Source of the DNA: CAZRRV01 sp045660865
GTDB taxonomy: Bacteria; Bacillota; Clostridia; Oscillospirales; Acutalibacteraceae
DNA: 64,000 nucleotides
Direction of reading: 5' to 3'
Assembly (NCBI GenBank): GCA_045660865.1
Contig: JAZREP010000001.1
Location: 62,001 to 126,000, forward strand
The number at the start of each line of letters is the position of its first letter. The first letter of the stretch is position 1. Below are positions 45,132-54,465 of this stretch, piece after piece. The position numbers and the translations under genes are program-made. The notes under the pieces were generated by a model. That model saw nothing but the letters and a program-made list of their open reading frames with translations, ran no database searches and was not told the origin of the DNA.

Positions 45132-46580
45132 ATGTCAAACAACAGTATTAAGAAAAAAACTTTAACCAATTTATTTTGGAGTTTTGCTGAGCGCTGCGGT
45201 GCACAGGGCGTAGCATTCATAGTATCTATTATTTTGGCTAGACTGCTTACACCTGAGGATTATGGTATAATTGCACTTGTTACGGTGTTTATTACTATTT
45301 TTCAAGTTTTTGTTGACAGCGGTTTAGGAAATGCGTTGATTCAAAAAAAAGATGTTGATGATGTTGATTTCTCAAGTGTTTTTTATTTCAACATAATTTT
45401 TTGCTTGGTTTTATATGGTTTGCTTTTTTTGTCAGCGCCATGGATTGCGAAATTTTATAATATATCAGAATTGACATCCGTTATTCGGGTGCTTGGCCTG
45501 TCAATTGTTATTTCCGGCGTTAAAAATGTTCAGCATGCTTATGTATCAAGGACTTTGCAATTTAAACGCTTTTTTTGGGCAACGCTTGGCGGTACAATTG
45601 GTGCTGCAATTATCGGCATAACAATGGCATATAATGGCTTTGGCGTATGGGCGTTGGTTGCACAAAATATTTTTAATCTTGCCGTTGATACTATTATTCT
45701 TTGGTTTACTGTAAAATGGCGCCCAAAATTACTTTTTTCTTTTAAACGATTGAAAAAATTATTTTCATACGGTTGGAAACTATTGGCTTCCAGTCTAATC
45801 AACACCCTTTATAATGATATTCGCCAATTGATTATCGGTAAATTTTATTCTTCTGCAGATCTGGCGTTTTATAATAAAGGGCGACAGTTTCCTAAACAGT
45901 TTATAACCAATATTAACACTTCTATTGATAGTGTGCTTTTCCCGGTCTTGTCTGAAGGGCAAGATGATAAAAACCATTTAAAATCTATGACCAGACGTTC
46001 AATCCAAATCAGCAGTTATATTATTTGGCCGATTATGATTGGCTTGGCTGCTGTTGGTCAATCACTAATTCGTGTACTGTTTACTGACAAATGGTTGCCG
46101 TCGTATCCGTTTTTGGTCCTTTTTTGTATTTCTCTCGGTCTGCAGCCCATTCATACAGCAAATTTAAATGCAATAAAAGCAGTGGGAAGAAGTGATTTGT
46201 TTTTAAAACTTGAAATCATAAAAAAATCAATCGGTATTTTAATTGTTCTGCTGACAATGAGAATCAGTGTTTTAGCCATGGCTGTTGGAGTACTTGCATA
46301 TAACATTATTGTTAGCGTTATCAATTCTTTCCCAAATCGAAAACTGCTTAATTACAGCTATTTTGAGCAAATGAAGGATATTTTCCCTTCAGTTTCTTTA
46401 TCTTTTGCAATGGGAATTTGCGTATATTTTATATCAAATTTATTGTTAAATGATTTCCTTTTGATTACTATTCAGGTTGTTGTGGGAGCATTGATATATA
46501 TAGCTGGTTCAGTTCTGTTCCGCCTTGACAGCTTCTTTTACATAAAAGATATATTGTTTAAATTTTTCAAGCGCAAGTAA
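45132..46580 (+). CDS. Wzx-type polysaccharide flippase
   Basis: A 482-residue membrane protein with about 14 segments. The N-terminus (FWSFAERCGAQGVAFIVSIILARLL, then TPEDYGIIALV) is that of MATE/WzxC-like flippases that move lipid-linked repeats to the outer face. The start has GGAGA about 8 nt upstream. It follows the ATP-grasp gene after 29 nt. Confidence 0.88.
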   Translation: MSNNSIKKKTLTNLFWSFAERCGAQGVAFIVSIILARLLTPEDYGIIALVTVFITIFQVFVDSGLGNALIQKKDVDDVDFSSVFYFNIIFCLVLYGLLFLSAPWIAKFYNISELTSVIRVLGLSIVISGVKNVQHAYVSRTLQFKRFFWATLGGTIGAAIIGITMAYNGFGVWALVAQNIFNLAVDTIILWFTVKWRPKLLFSFKRLKKLFSYGWKLLASSLINTLYNDIRQLIIGKFYSSADLAFYNKGRQFPKQFITNINTSIDSVLFPVLSEGQDDKNHLKSMTRRSIQISSYIIWPIMIGLAAVGQSLIRVLFTDKWLPSYPFLVLFCISLGLQPIHTANLNAIKAVGRSDLFLKLEIIKKSIGILIVLLTMRISVLAMAVGVLAYNIIVSVINSFPNRKLLNYSYFEQMKDIFPSVSLSFAMGICVYFISNLLLNDFLLITIQVVVGALIYIAGSVLFRLDSFFYIKDILFKFFKRK

Positions 46581-46603
46581 TAATTGTTTTTGGGGTTGAA
46601 ACT

Positions 46604-47656
46604 GTGACTAAAAGAAATGAAAAAATTGATTTTTACAAAGGTATACTTATTTTAGGCGTAATTTGGGGACATATGATTACCGCCTTGTCTGGCGGAGCTG
46701 ATGCTCAAATTGTAGTCTGGATACATAGATTCTTTAGAACATACGATATGCCGATGTTTATTTTTATTGCCGGATTCTTCTTGCAAAAAACACTTGGCAA
46801 GTATAATTGGTGGAAATATAACATAAGCAAAGCTGGGCATATTCTTTTGCCTGTAATCCTTTGGAATGCAATTTTCTACTTTTTAAAAGCGGTACTTGTT
46901 CGTTCTTTTTCCTTTACCGTTTTATTGAAAAGTTGCACGGGGCTATGGTTTTTGTGGGCAACTTTCTTTTGTTCGGTGATTGTAATCACAATTAAAGGCA
47001 TTTTCAAAAAAGACATATTCTGCATACCGTTGCTTGTTGTTGCGGCTTTAGTTTTTTATTTGATTTCAACAGACACATATAATATGGCGTATATGTTTCC
47101 GTTTTTTGTTTTTGGATTCTATTTTGAAAAAACAAAAAAACTTGTGTCACATATAGTTAACTGGAAAACAATTCAAATAATTTCATTTTTTGTGTTTGTT
47201 TTATCTTTATGCTTTTGGAGTTCTAAATACAATGTTTGGAACGCCGGCTCGTATATATTAGAAAACACAGCATTTGTACTAAAGAGCATAGCTTTTCGTT
47301 TTATAATCGGTGTAAGCGGTTGTATAGCAATGAAAAACATAATGGATATTTTGTACAAAATGGATTTTGATTGGTTAAAAAACAATATTATAACGTTTGG
47401 TAAAAACACCTTAATGCTTTACATTTTTCAATCGTTTGCGGTTGAATATCTGCTTAAAGCTGTTATGACAAAAGTGTCGCTTGTGTTGGGATATAATCCA
47501 TTGACGGCTTACCCATCATTAGTAGGATATTTCATTGCTCCTGTTTTAACTTTCGTTTTCATTTTCGTTCTCTTATTTATTATTAAGCTTTTAAAACAAA
47601 TTCCTATAATCAATAAATTTGTTTTTGGTAATAAATTGATAAATGCAAATATCTAG
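46604..47656 (+). CDS. Acyltransferase family 3 membrane protein
   Basis: A 350-residue protein with about ten membrane segments. The opening IDFYKGILILGVIWGHMIT contains the catalytic-type His, followed by TYDMPMFIFIAGFF, the family signature. It probably O-acetylates the polymer or a repeat sugar on the outer face. Start is GTG 46604 (TTGGGG about 8 nt upstream). It is the intact counterpart to the broken gene at 41956. Confidence 0.86.
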   Translation: MTKRNEKIDFYKGILILGVIWGHMITALSGGADAQIVVWIHRFFRTYDMPMFIFIAGFFLQKTLGKYNWWKYNISKAGHILLPVILWNAIFYFLKAVLVRSFSFTVLLKSCTGLWFLWATFFCSVIVITIKGIFKKDIFCIPLLVVAALVFYLISTDTYNMAYMFPFFVFGFYFEKTKKLVSHIVNWKTIQIISFFVFVLSLCFWSSKYNVWNAGSYILENTAFVLKSIAFRFIIGVSGCIAMKNIMDILYKMDFDWLKNNIITFGKNTLMLYIFQSFAVEYLLKAVMTKVSLVLGYNPLTAYPSLVGYFIAPVLTFVFIFVLLFIIKLLKQIPIINKFVFGNKLINANI

Positions 47657-47670
47657 ATAAGGAGATTAGT

Positions 47671-50523
47671 ATGAATTATAAAAATCTATTCTTACAGCAG
47701 TCTTATTTGGACAATTACGATATTTATGCTGCTACTTTGACGGAAAGCGCTCATAGACCGGCTTTATGGGATTATGTTATTTTAACTGCATCAAATGAGA
47801 GCCAGGCTGAAGCTTATCGCCAGCAGATTGAGTATCGTTTGAAAAAACGCACAATACCTGCATCAACTCATTATGCAGTTCTGCCTGACCATGAAGGCAA
47901 GAGAATTGGTTCTGGCGGAGCTACACTTGGTGTGCTCAAATATATAAAAGAGCGCGAAGGCGATTTTACGGGTTTACGTATACTTGTTATTCATTCGGGC
48001 GGGGACTCTAAGCGTGTTCCTCAGTATTCTGCCTGTGGAAAGCTGTTTTCACCTGTGCCTCGTGAACTCCCGGACGGCCGTCGCTCTACATTATTTGATG
48101 AGTTTATTATCGGTATGAGTGGTGTTCCTGCCAGAGTTGAGTCAGGCATGCTGGTTCTTTCCGGTGATGTATTATTGCTCTTCAATCCGTTACAAATTGA
48201 TTTTTATGGTAACGGTGCTGCCGCTTTATCTATTAAAGAAAGTGTTGCCACAGGTAAAAATCATGGCGTTTTCTTGCGTGACAAAAAAGGTAATGTTGAT
48301 AAATTCCTACATAAGCAATCTGAGCAGACCTTGACCGATATTGGGGCCGTTGATAAGTCAGGCAAGGTTAATATCGACACCGGTGCAATATTGCTTAGTA
48401 CTGATATTATCAAAGATTTATATAGCCTTATCGATACTGATGAAAAGTTTAATAAATATGTAAATGACGTTGTTCGCTTATCCTTCTATGCGGATTTTGT
48501 TTATCCATTGGCTTCAAGTTCAACATTAGAAGATTTTTATAATGAGAAACCAGAAGGTGAGATAAACAAAGAACTACTTGATGCCAGAACTGATATATGG
48601 AATATTCTTCATAATTATTCGCTTAAACTTATTTGTCTTTCACCTGCGTCCTTCTTGCATTTCGGTACCTCAACTGAGCTGCTTTCCCTTATGACGCAGA
48701 AAATAGGCGATTACCGTTTTCTGAACTGGTCAAATAATGTTTGCTGTAATCGCTCAGGCGATTTTGCCGCATACAATAGCTATTTTGCAAAGGATGTAAA
48801 AATTAGCAGCGGTACCTATATTGAAAACAGTGACATTGAAGAGGGAAGTGTTATTGGTAAAAACTGCATTATGTCAGGTGTTACACTTAAAAATGCGGTT
48901 GTGCCCGATGGTGTTATTCTTCACGCCTTAAAACTTAAAAACAGCAAATTTGTCGTTAGAATGTTAGGTATTGATGACAATCCTAAAGAAAACACTTGGA
49001 TGGGTGAAAAGCTTGACTCTGATTTGTGGAATGCACCACTATTTGCTGCTTTCGACACCGAAATTGAGGCCGCGCAAGCAACTTTAAATGGTGTTCGTGG
49101 TGAATATTCGTTAAAGAGTAGTTTTAACGAGGCTGATTCTGCCCAAATTTTGCCTTGGTTGGACAAGCTTAACGATAAAGTAATGGTTGACCGCTTTTTA
49201 GAGGCAATAAACTCAAAAACACCCGTAGATAATCTCACTAAAAATGACTTAACTCCTCGTATTGTTAAATATCTTTTGCGTATTGCTGATTCTGCGGATT
49301 TTTCCTTGAAAATCAGAATATACTACTACCTTGCAAAATTAACTAATAATGAAGGATATATGCAAACCTGTTTTGATACTATATCAAACGAGGTGCTAAA
49401 TACTGCACTTGATTCTGTGTCTTTTAACAAGGATTTGCGTATCAAAAATGATGAAACAGTCATCCAACTACCTGTTAGAGTGAATTGGGGAGGTGGTTGG
49501 TCTGACACACCGCCGCATTGTTTAGAGCATGGCGGTATTGTACTGAATGCTGCCGTAACATTAAACGGCACATTGCCGATTGTCGTTACCATTAAAAAAA
49601 TTGCTGAACATAAGATTATTTTATCCAGTACGGATAATGGCTCTTACAAAGCTTTTACTGATGTAAAGGCTTTGCAAAGTTGTCATAACCCGCATGATGC
49701 GTTTGCGTTACACAAAGCAGCCTTGATTGCTTGTGGCGTCATTCCTTATGATGAAAATGTTTCAGTTGAGGAAATTTGCAGCAATATTGGTGGAGGATTG
49801 CACCTGAATACTGAAGTTTTGAACATTCCTCGCGGAAGCGGTTTAGGTACAAGTTCTATCTTAGCTGCTGCATGTGTCAAAGCTTTGCAAGATTTCTTCG
49901 GTTTATCATTAACCGAAAATGAGCTTTATTACCGTGTTTTATGTATGGAACAGATTATGTCCACCGGTGGCGGTTGGCAAGACCAGGTTGGAGGCTTGGC
50001 TCCCGGAATTAAAATTGTTTCGTCAAAACCAGGAATTAAGCAAGAAATCGAATGCAAACAAATTAATATTCAAAGCGAAACATTAAAGGAATTGCAAGAG
50101 CGTTTTTGCTTAATTTATACGGGTCAACGCCGCTTAGCACGTAATTTGCTTAGAGAGGTAGTTGGCAAGTATATCGGCGGAAACCCGGTTGCTTTTGATG
50201 TTCTCTATCAAATTCAGCACATTGCTGAACTTATGAGACTTGAGTTGGAACGAGGCAATATTAACGGTTTCTGCAAATTACTTAATCAGCATTGGGAATT
50301 ATCTAAAAAGTTAGACGCTGGATGCACTAATACCTGTATAGACCAAATATTTAATTCCATTGACGATATGATCGACGGCCATATGATTTGCGGTGCCGGT
50401 GGCGGTGGATTTTTACAGGTTATGTTAAAAAAAGGCGTAACAACTGATGATCTCCGTGAACGCTTGTTTAGTGTCTTTGCTGATTCAGGCGTAGATGTTT
50501 ATGATTGTGAGTTTTCTTTCTAA
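47671..50523 (+). CDS. fkp: Bifunctional L-fucokinase/GDP-L-fucose pyrophosphorylase
   Basis: A 950-residue enzyme that phosphorylates L-fucose and joins it to GTP, the salvage route to GDP-fucose. The N-terminal half has the pyrophosphorylase signature GSGGATLGVL (residues 80-89), with GDSKR near 113. A hexapeptide-like segment lies around 385-415. The C-terminal half is a GHMP kinase with RVNWGGGWSDTPPH (about 602) and PRGSGLGTSS (about 720). Order and length match Fkp of Bacteroides fragilis. The two GT11 enzymes in this locus would use its product. No fucose permease or de novo GDP-fucose genes are in the window. Confidence 0.93.
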   Translation: MNYKNLFLQQSYLDNYDIYAATLTESAHRPALWDYVILTASNESQAEAYRQQIEYRLKKRTIPASTHYAVLPDHEGKRIGSGGATLGVLKYIKEREGDFTGLRILVIHSGGDSKRVPQYSACGKLFSPVPRELPDGRRSTLFDEFIIGMSGVPARVESGMLVLSGDVLLLFNPLQIDFYGNGAAALSIKESVATGKNHGVFLRDKKGNVDKFLHKQSEQTLTDIGAVDKSGKVNIDTGAILLSTDIIKDLYSLIDTDEKFNKYVNDVVRLSFYADFVYPLASSSTLEDFYNEKPEGEINKELLDARTDIWNILHNYSLKLICLSPASFLHFGTSTELLSLMTQKIGDYRFLNWSNNVCCNRSGDFAAYNSYFAKDVKISSGTYIENSDIEEGSVIGKNCIMSGVTLKNAVVPDGVILHALKLKNSKFVVRMLGIDDNPKENTWMGEKLDSDLWNAPLFAAFDTEIEAAQATLNGVRGEYSLKSSFNEADSAQILPWLDKLNDKVMVDRFLEAINSKTPVDNLTKNDLTPRIVKYLLRIADSADFSLKIRIYYYLAKLTNNEGYMQTCFDTISNEVLNTALDSVSFNKDLRIKNDETVIQLPVRVNWGGGWSDTPPHCLEHGGIVLNAAVTLNGTLPIVVTIKKIAEHKIILSSTDNGSYKAFTDVKALQSCHNPHDAFALHKAALIACGVIPYDENVSVEEICSNIGGGLHLNTEVLNIPRGSGLGTSSILAAACVKALQDFFGLSLTENELYYRVLCMEQIMSTGGGWQDQVGGLAPGIKIVSSKPGIKQEIECKQINIQSETLKELQERFCLIYTGQRRLARNLLREVVGKYIGGNPVAFDVLYQIQHIAELMRLELERGNINGFCKLLNQHWELSKKLDAGCTNTCIDQIFNSIDDMIDGHMICGAGGGGFLQVMLKKGVTTDDLRERLFSVFADSGVDVYDCEFSF

Positions 50524-50565
50524 CGGTTTTTTGTTTTAAAATTCAATCTGTAAGGGGGCGATGCA

Positions 50566-52977
50566 GTGACTAATAACCAAATCGGCTTGATTTCATTAGT
50601 TAAAAGTTCGATTACCGGCAAAGCGGTTGAATTACCTGATGGGTTTTCAATTAATGACGTATTAACAATTATTAGAAAGCACCATATATCTAGTATGGTG
50701 TATTATGGCGCGCTTAATTGTGGCATAAGCAGTGAATCAAAAGTGATGCAAAGTTTATTTATTGATGCTTGCTTTTCAATGTCGATTAGTGAAAATCAAA
50801 TGCTTGAATTGAACGCTTTATATAAAGCTTTTGAAGAAAACGGCATTGATTATATGCCTGTTAAAGGCGCCGTGTTAAAGGAATTGTACCCCCATACAGA
50901 TATGCGTTTTATGGGAGACGCGGATGTTTTAATTAAAACTGACCAATATGATAAAATAAAACCGATTTTGCAAAATTTCGGCTTTGAACAAAGGCTTGAA
51001 AGTGACCACGAGTTAACTTGGGTAAAACCATCACTTTGTTTAGAACTTCACAAGCGATTGATACCTTCTTATAATTATGATTATTACTCTGTCTTTGGTG
51101 ATGGCTGGCACTTAGCTAAACGATGTGAAGACAGTCAACATCGTTATGAAATGACCGCAGAGGACAACTTTATTTTCTTGTTTACTCATTTCGCTAAACA
51201 TTATCGTGATGGTGGTATAGGAATAAAGCATTTAACCGATTTGTGGTTGTTTATCAAAGAGTATTCACTTGATACCGAGGTTTTAAAGAAAAGGTTTGAA
51301 AAATTACAGCTATCTCAGTTTTTCTCCAATATTTTAGATGTTTTAAACACTTGGTTTTCGGATAAACCTTCAAACGAAATGACAGAATTCATAAGTGACT
51401 TTATTCTTAAAAGCGGTGCATACGGCACTTATGAAGCGCATGTTCTTTCAAAAGGCCTTATAAAGGCAAAACTTGTGGGTTCAGCAAAAGGTGTTAAACG
51501 CAACTCGTTAGTGAATGCGATATTTTTGCCGTACAGTTATATGAGGGAACGCTATTCTCTTTTGAAAAAAGCGCCCTTTTTGTTGCCTGTAATGTGGGTT
51601 GTTCGTTGGTTTACTGCACTTCTATTTAGGCATAAAAATATAAAAATCCAACAAAGCAATATTAAAATATTATCTAATAAAAAAATAGAAGAATTTCAGC
51701 AGTCGTTACACTATGTTGGTTTGGATTTCAACTTTAACACTAGTCAAGATATACTTTTGACAAATAATCAAAGGGCGTTACTCAGCTTTTTGTCTGCTGC
51801 GATAAACGGTTCGGACTCACAAATAGAAAAAATTATGGCGCAATTAACTGAATCGGATTGGAAAAACATTCTCCTTGAAAGTTCAAAGCAAACCGTTTCC
51901 AACTTGGCGTTTGAAGGCATAGCAAATTATTCTCACATTATACCAACAACCGTTTATAATAGCTGGTTTCAAACGGCGACTAAATCGTTGCTTAAAACTG
52001 TCCAAGTCATTAATGCACAGCATAATATGGTTAAAATTATGGACGAGAATAATTTTCCGTATGTAATTCTAAAAGGTACAGCTTCTGCTGCATATTATCC
52101 AAAATTCAACTCTCGTACTTTTGGCGATGTTGACTTCTTGATTGACCCGAAACAGCAACCCTTAATTGAAAAAGTTTTCTCTAAAAGCGGTTACCGTCGT
52201 TGGAACAAAGAACATGATTTCCACGTGGTTTATGCTAAAAAGAACGAGCTTTTGGAAATGCACTTTGAAATTTCCGGCATACCTTACGGTAAAATCGGTG
52301 ACAAGATTCGCCAATTTATGAATGGCGCAGTCGATAATTATCAAATTTACACCCATGAAAACATAGGTTTTAGAGTTCCGACAACACTTTATCACGGGCT
52401 AATTATCCTTTTGCATATGCAACATCATATGCTTGGAGAGGGTATAGGTCTGCGGCATTTTTGTGACTGGGCATGCTTTGTTAAAAAAACTATTAATGAA
52501 GAGTTTTGGGGAGCCTCATTGTTACCCTTCTTGAAAGAAATAGGACTTTTGACTTATGCTAAGACAATGACAAAAACAGCAGCAATATATTTGCACATAC
52601 CTTGTCCGGATTGGGCTTCTGATGCGCCTGAGCATCTTTGTTTTGAAGTTATAAGAGATATATTTGAATCGGGCAATTTTGGGCGCAAAGATCTTAAACG
52701 TTCTCAAAGTAGTTCTCTTGTGTCTCAGCACGGTAAAACAGGCACAAAACACGGAGCAATATATAATTTGCTTTGTAAAATGCACATCATTGTTAAGCAT
52801 AATTACCCCATTATAAAAAAAGCACCATATCTATATCCGTTTCTTTATATTTACAGAAGCACACGCTTTTTATTGCTTCAATTAAGCGGAAAGAGAGAAT
52901 CGCTTCTTAATCTTTTGCCTGATGCAAAAAAGCGGCGTTCGGTTTATGAACAACTTCATGTTTTTGAAATTGAATAA
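50566..52977 (+). CDS. Tandem nucleotidyltransferase-family protein (two NTP_transf_5-like units)
   Basis: An 803-residue soluble protein built of two similar halves. Each has a KG...YP...GD.D core: PVKGAVLKELYPHTDMRFMG followed by DADVLI (about 98-125), and ILKGTASAAYYP...FGDVDFLID (about 505-530). Each is followed by LHMQHH/LFTHFAKHY-like helices. The pattern is that of the NTP_transf_5 family found in capsule loci, whose function is unknown to me. The DxD acids are kept in both. Start GTG 50566 behind AAGGGGG. It is the last gene of the locus. Confidence 0.78.
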   Translation: MTNNQIGLISLVKSSITGKAVELPDGFSINDVLTIIRKHHISSMVYYGALNCGISSESKVMQSLFIDACFSMSISENQMLELNALYKAFEENGIDYMPVKGAVLKELYPHTDMRFMGDADVLIKTDQYDKIKPILQNFGFEQRLESDHELTWVKPSLCLELHKRLIPSYNYDYYSVFGDGWHLAKRCEDSQHRYEMTAEDNFIFLFTHFAKHYRDGGIGIKHLTDLWLFIKEYSLDTEVLKKRFEKLQLSQFFSNILDVLNTWFSDKPSNEMTEFISDFILKSGAYGTYEAHVLSKGLIKAKLVGSAKGVKRNSLVNAIFLPYSYMRERYSLLKKAPFLLPVMWVVRWFTALLFRHKNIKIQQSNIKILSNKKIEEFQQSLHYVGLDFNFNTSQDILLTNNQRALLSFLSAAINGSDSQIEKIMAQLTESDWKNILLESSKQTVSNLAFEGIANYSHIIPTTVYNSWFQTATKSLLKTVQVINAQHNMVKIMDENNFPYVILKGTASAAYYPKFNSRTFGDVDFLIDPKQQPLIEKVFSKSGYRRWNKEHDFHVVYAKKNELLEMHFEISGIPYGKIGDKIRQFMNGAVDNYQIYTHENIGFRVPTTLYHGLIILLHMQHHMLGEGIGLRHFCDWACFVKKTINEEFWGASLLPFLKEIGLLTYAKTMTKTAAIYLHIPCPDWASDAPEHLCFEVIRDIFESGNFGRKDLKRSQSSSLVSQHGKTGTKHGAIYNLLCKMHIIVKHNYPIIKKAPYLYPFLYIYRSTRFLLLQLSGKRESLLNLLPDAKKRRSVYEQLHVFEIE

Positions 52978-52984
52978 CTATATT

Positions 52985-53020
52985 AACACCCGGCAAAATT
53001 TTGCCGGATGTTTCTTTGTC
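52985..53020 (+). terminator. Terminator of the polysaccharide locus
   Basis: A perfect palindromic core CCGGCAAAATTTTGCCGG (52990-53007), extended past one mismatch by AACA/TGTT and followed by a T-rich run. It lies right after the last gene of the locus and is the only strong terminator seen from 27 kb onward to here. Confidence 0.88.
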
Positions 53021-53072
53021 TAAACCAAGTCTTTTTTGGCGATTAAAAAAATATTTAATTCATTCTCCGATT

Positions 53073-53101
53073 GGTTAATGCAAATTTTAGTGGCAATAAT
53101 C
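53073..53101 (+). promoter_or_regulatory. Possible sigma-F/sigma-G-type promoter of sigG
   Basis: GGTTA (53073-53077), a 14-bp spacer and GGCAATAATC (53092-53101) resemble the forespore consensus GYWTA / GGNNANAHTR with one mismatch in each box. The spacer is one base short. In B. subtilis sigG is made under sigma-F and then sigma-G. The match is suggestive only. Confidence 0.35.
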
Positions 53102-53130
53102 TATTTATAAAGATTAAGGGGTGCTGAGAT

Positions 53131-53898
53131 TTGCAATACAACAAGGTGGAAATTTGCGGTGTTAATACTTCTAAATTGCCGGTGCTTTCCGAATCGGAAA
53201 AGGAAAAACTTTTACTGGAAATTAAAGCAGGGAACAATCGTGCAAGGAATGAACTGATTAACGGCAATCTAAGGTTAGTTTTAAGCGTTATTCAGCGTTT
53301 TATAAATCGTGGCGAAAATCCGGACGATTTATTTCAGGTTGGCTGTATTGGCTTAATAAAATCAATTGACAACTTTGATACAAATCAAAACGTCCGTTTT
53401 TCTACCTACGCAGTACCTATGATTATAGGCGAAATTCGCAGATACTTGCGTGATAATAATTCAGTTAGAGTAAGCCGTGCAATTAAAGATGTTGCATATA
53501 GAGCTATGCAGGTTAAAGAACAATTAACTAATGAAATAGACCGCGAACCGAGAGTTGATGAAATTGCTGAGCGTCTTGGTCTTACTACCCAAGAGGTAGT
53601 CGTGGCCCTTGAAAGTATCGTTGAACCCATTTCAATATACGAACCGATTTATTCTGACGGGGGCGACACGATTTTTGTTCTTGACCAGTTAGGAGATAAT
53701 CACGAGGATAAGAACTGGTTGGATGAAATTTCTTTTAAAGAGGCTCTTAAAAATTTGAGTGACAGAGAAAAAACAATATTAAACCTTAGATTTATGCAAG
53801 GAAAAACACAAATGGAGGTTTCTCGTGAAATTGGTATAAGTCAAGCGCAAGTTTCACGTTTGGAAAAATGCGCTATGGATAAAATTAAAGGAGAGTAG
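53131..53898 (+). CDS. sigG: RNA polymerase sporulation sigma factor sigma-G
   Basis: Late forespore sigma factor of 255 residues. The N-terminus NKVEICGVNTSKLPVL is the family hallmark. Then come NGNLRLVLSVIQRF, DDLFQVGCIGLIKSIDNF, the MIIGEIRRYLRD segment, and the region 4 HTH with QGKTQMEVSREIGISQAQVSRLEK. Start is TTG 53131, about nine nt after AAGGGG. In related Firmicutes sigG follows sigE; here the two are 46 kb apart, in the same orientation. Confidence 0.96.
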   Translation: MQYNKVEICGVNTSKLPVLSESEKEKLLLEIKAGNNRARNELINGNLRLVLSVIQRFINRGENPDDLFQVGCIGLIKSIDNFDTNQNVRFSTYAVPMIIGEIRRYLRDNNSVRVSRAIKDVAYRAMQVKEQLTNEIDREPRVDEIAERLGLTTQEVVVALESIVEPISIYEPIYSDGGDTIFVLDQLGDNHEDKNWLDEISFKEALKNLSDREKTILNLRFMQGKTQMEVSREIGISQAQVSRLEKCAMDKIKGE

Positions 53899-53955
53899 TC
53901 TGTCAACAACCGCCCAAAATTTGCATATATTTATGTAAAGAAAGGCGGTATATCT

Positions 53956-54258
53956 ATGAGCTGCAGAATTATTGAAATGCGTGAAAAACAGGTTATATGT
54001 ATAAAAAACGGTGAAGTTTTAGGTAGTGTCGGTGATATTGAGGTAGATACATGTAACGGAAAACTAATTGCTATTATCGTTTACGGTAGGCGCGGATGCT
54101 TAGGTTTTGGTCGTTGTGAGGAATTTAGAATCCCTTGGGATTGTATTGAAGTTATTGGTACGGAAACAATATTGGTAAATTACAATTTGCCTGAATATGA
54201 GAGGCGTCCACGCCGTAGGATATTCAATTCGTTTTCAAAAGATTATCAAAATTTTTAA
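53956..54258 (+). CDS. YlmC/YmxH family PRC-barrel sporulation protein
   Basis: A 100-residue protein with a PRC-barrel fold. The pattern EKQVICIKNGEVLGSVGDIEVD and the FRIPWDCIEVIGTETILV end are those of the YlmC/YmxH family, often located next to sigG. Four cysteines (3, 19-region, 36-region and 55-region) are notable but not known to bind metal. AAAGGCGG lies about 9 nt upstream of the start. Confidence 0.85.
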   Translation: MSCRIIEMREKQVICIKNGEVLGSVGDIEVDTCNGKLIAIIVYGRRGCLGFGRCEEFRIPWDCIEVIGTETILVNYNLPEYERRPRRRIFNSFSKDYQNF

Positions 54259-54278
54259 CGGCGGGGGACCGCCGTTTT
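54257..54278 (+). terminator. Terminator after the ylmC-type gene
   Basis: Hairpin AACGGCGG / CCGCCGTT with loop GGGA, starting inside the stop codon and followed by four T. It is short but GC-rich. Confidence 0.75.
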
Positions 54279-54306
54279 AATTATGTATATATTTGTAAAA
54301 AAACAC

Positions 54307-54335
54307 TTGCATTTTAACTTTTGTTGTGTTATACT
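54307..54335 (+). promoter_or_regulatory. Sigma-A promoter of rpsB-tsf
   Basis: TTGCAT (54307-54312), a 17-bp spacer and TATACT (54330-54335). The transcript would carry a leader of about 125 nt before rpsB. Confidence 0.75.
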
Positions 54336-54342
54336 TTATTGG

Positions 54343-54418
54343 CTGTAAATATGCCATATTTGCAGTAATACGCACGCATTGCGATTGTCGGTTTGGTGCC
54401 GCTTATGCGGAAAAACCG
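54343..54418 (+). promoter_or_regulatory. Structured leader of rpsB, possible S2 autoregulatory RNA
   Basis: Two hairpins: CTGTAAATAT / ATATTTGCAG (54343-54352 with 54356-54365, one G-T pair), then a nested element CGGTTT/AAACCG (54389-54394 with 54413-54418) enclosing CCGC/GCGG (54399-54402 with 54407-54410). Ribosomal protein leaders that bind their own product are common; binding by S2 is an inference. The start codon follows about 48 nt later with AAGGAGG before it. Confidence 0.5.
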
Positions 54419-54465
54419 TTCAAGCAGACCGGTGCGGAGGAAAAAACCTAAGGAGGATAATAATT

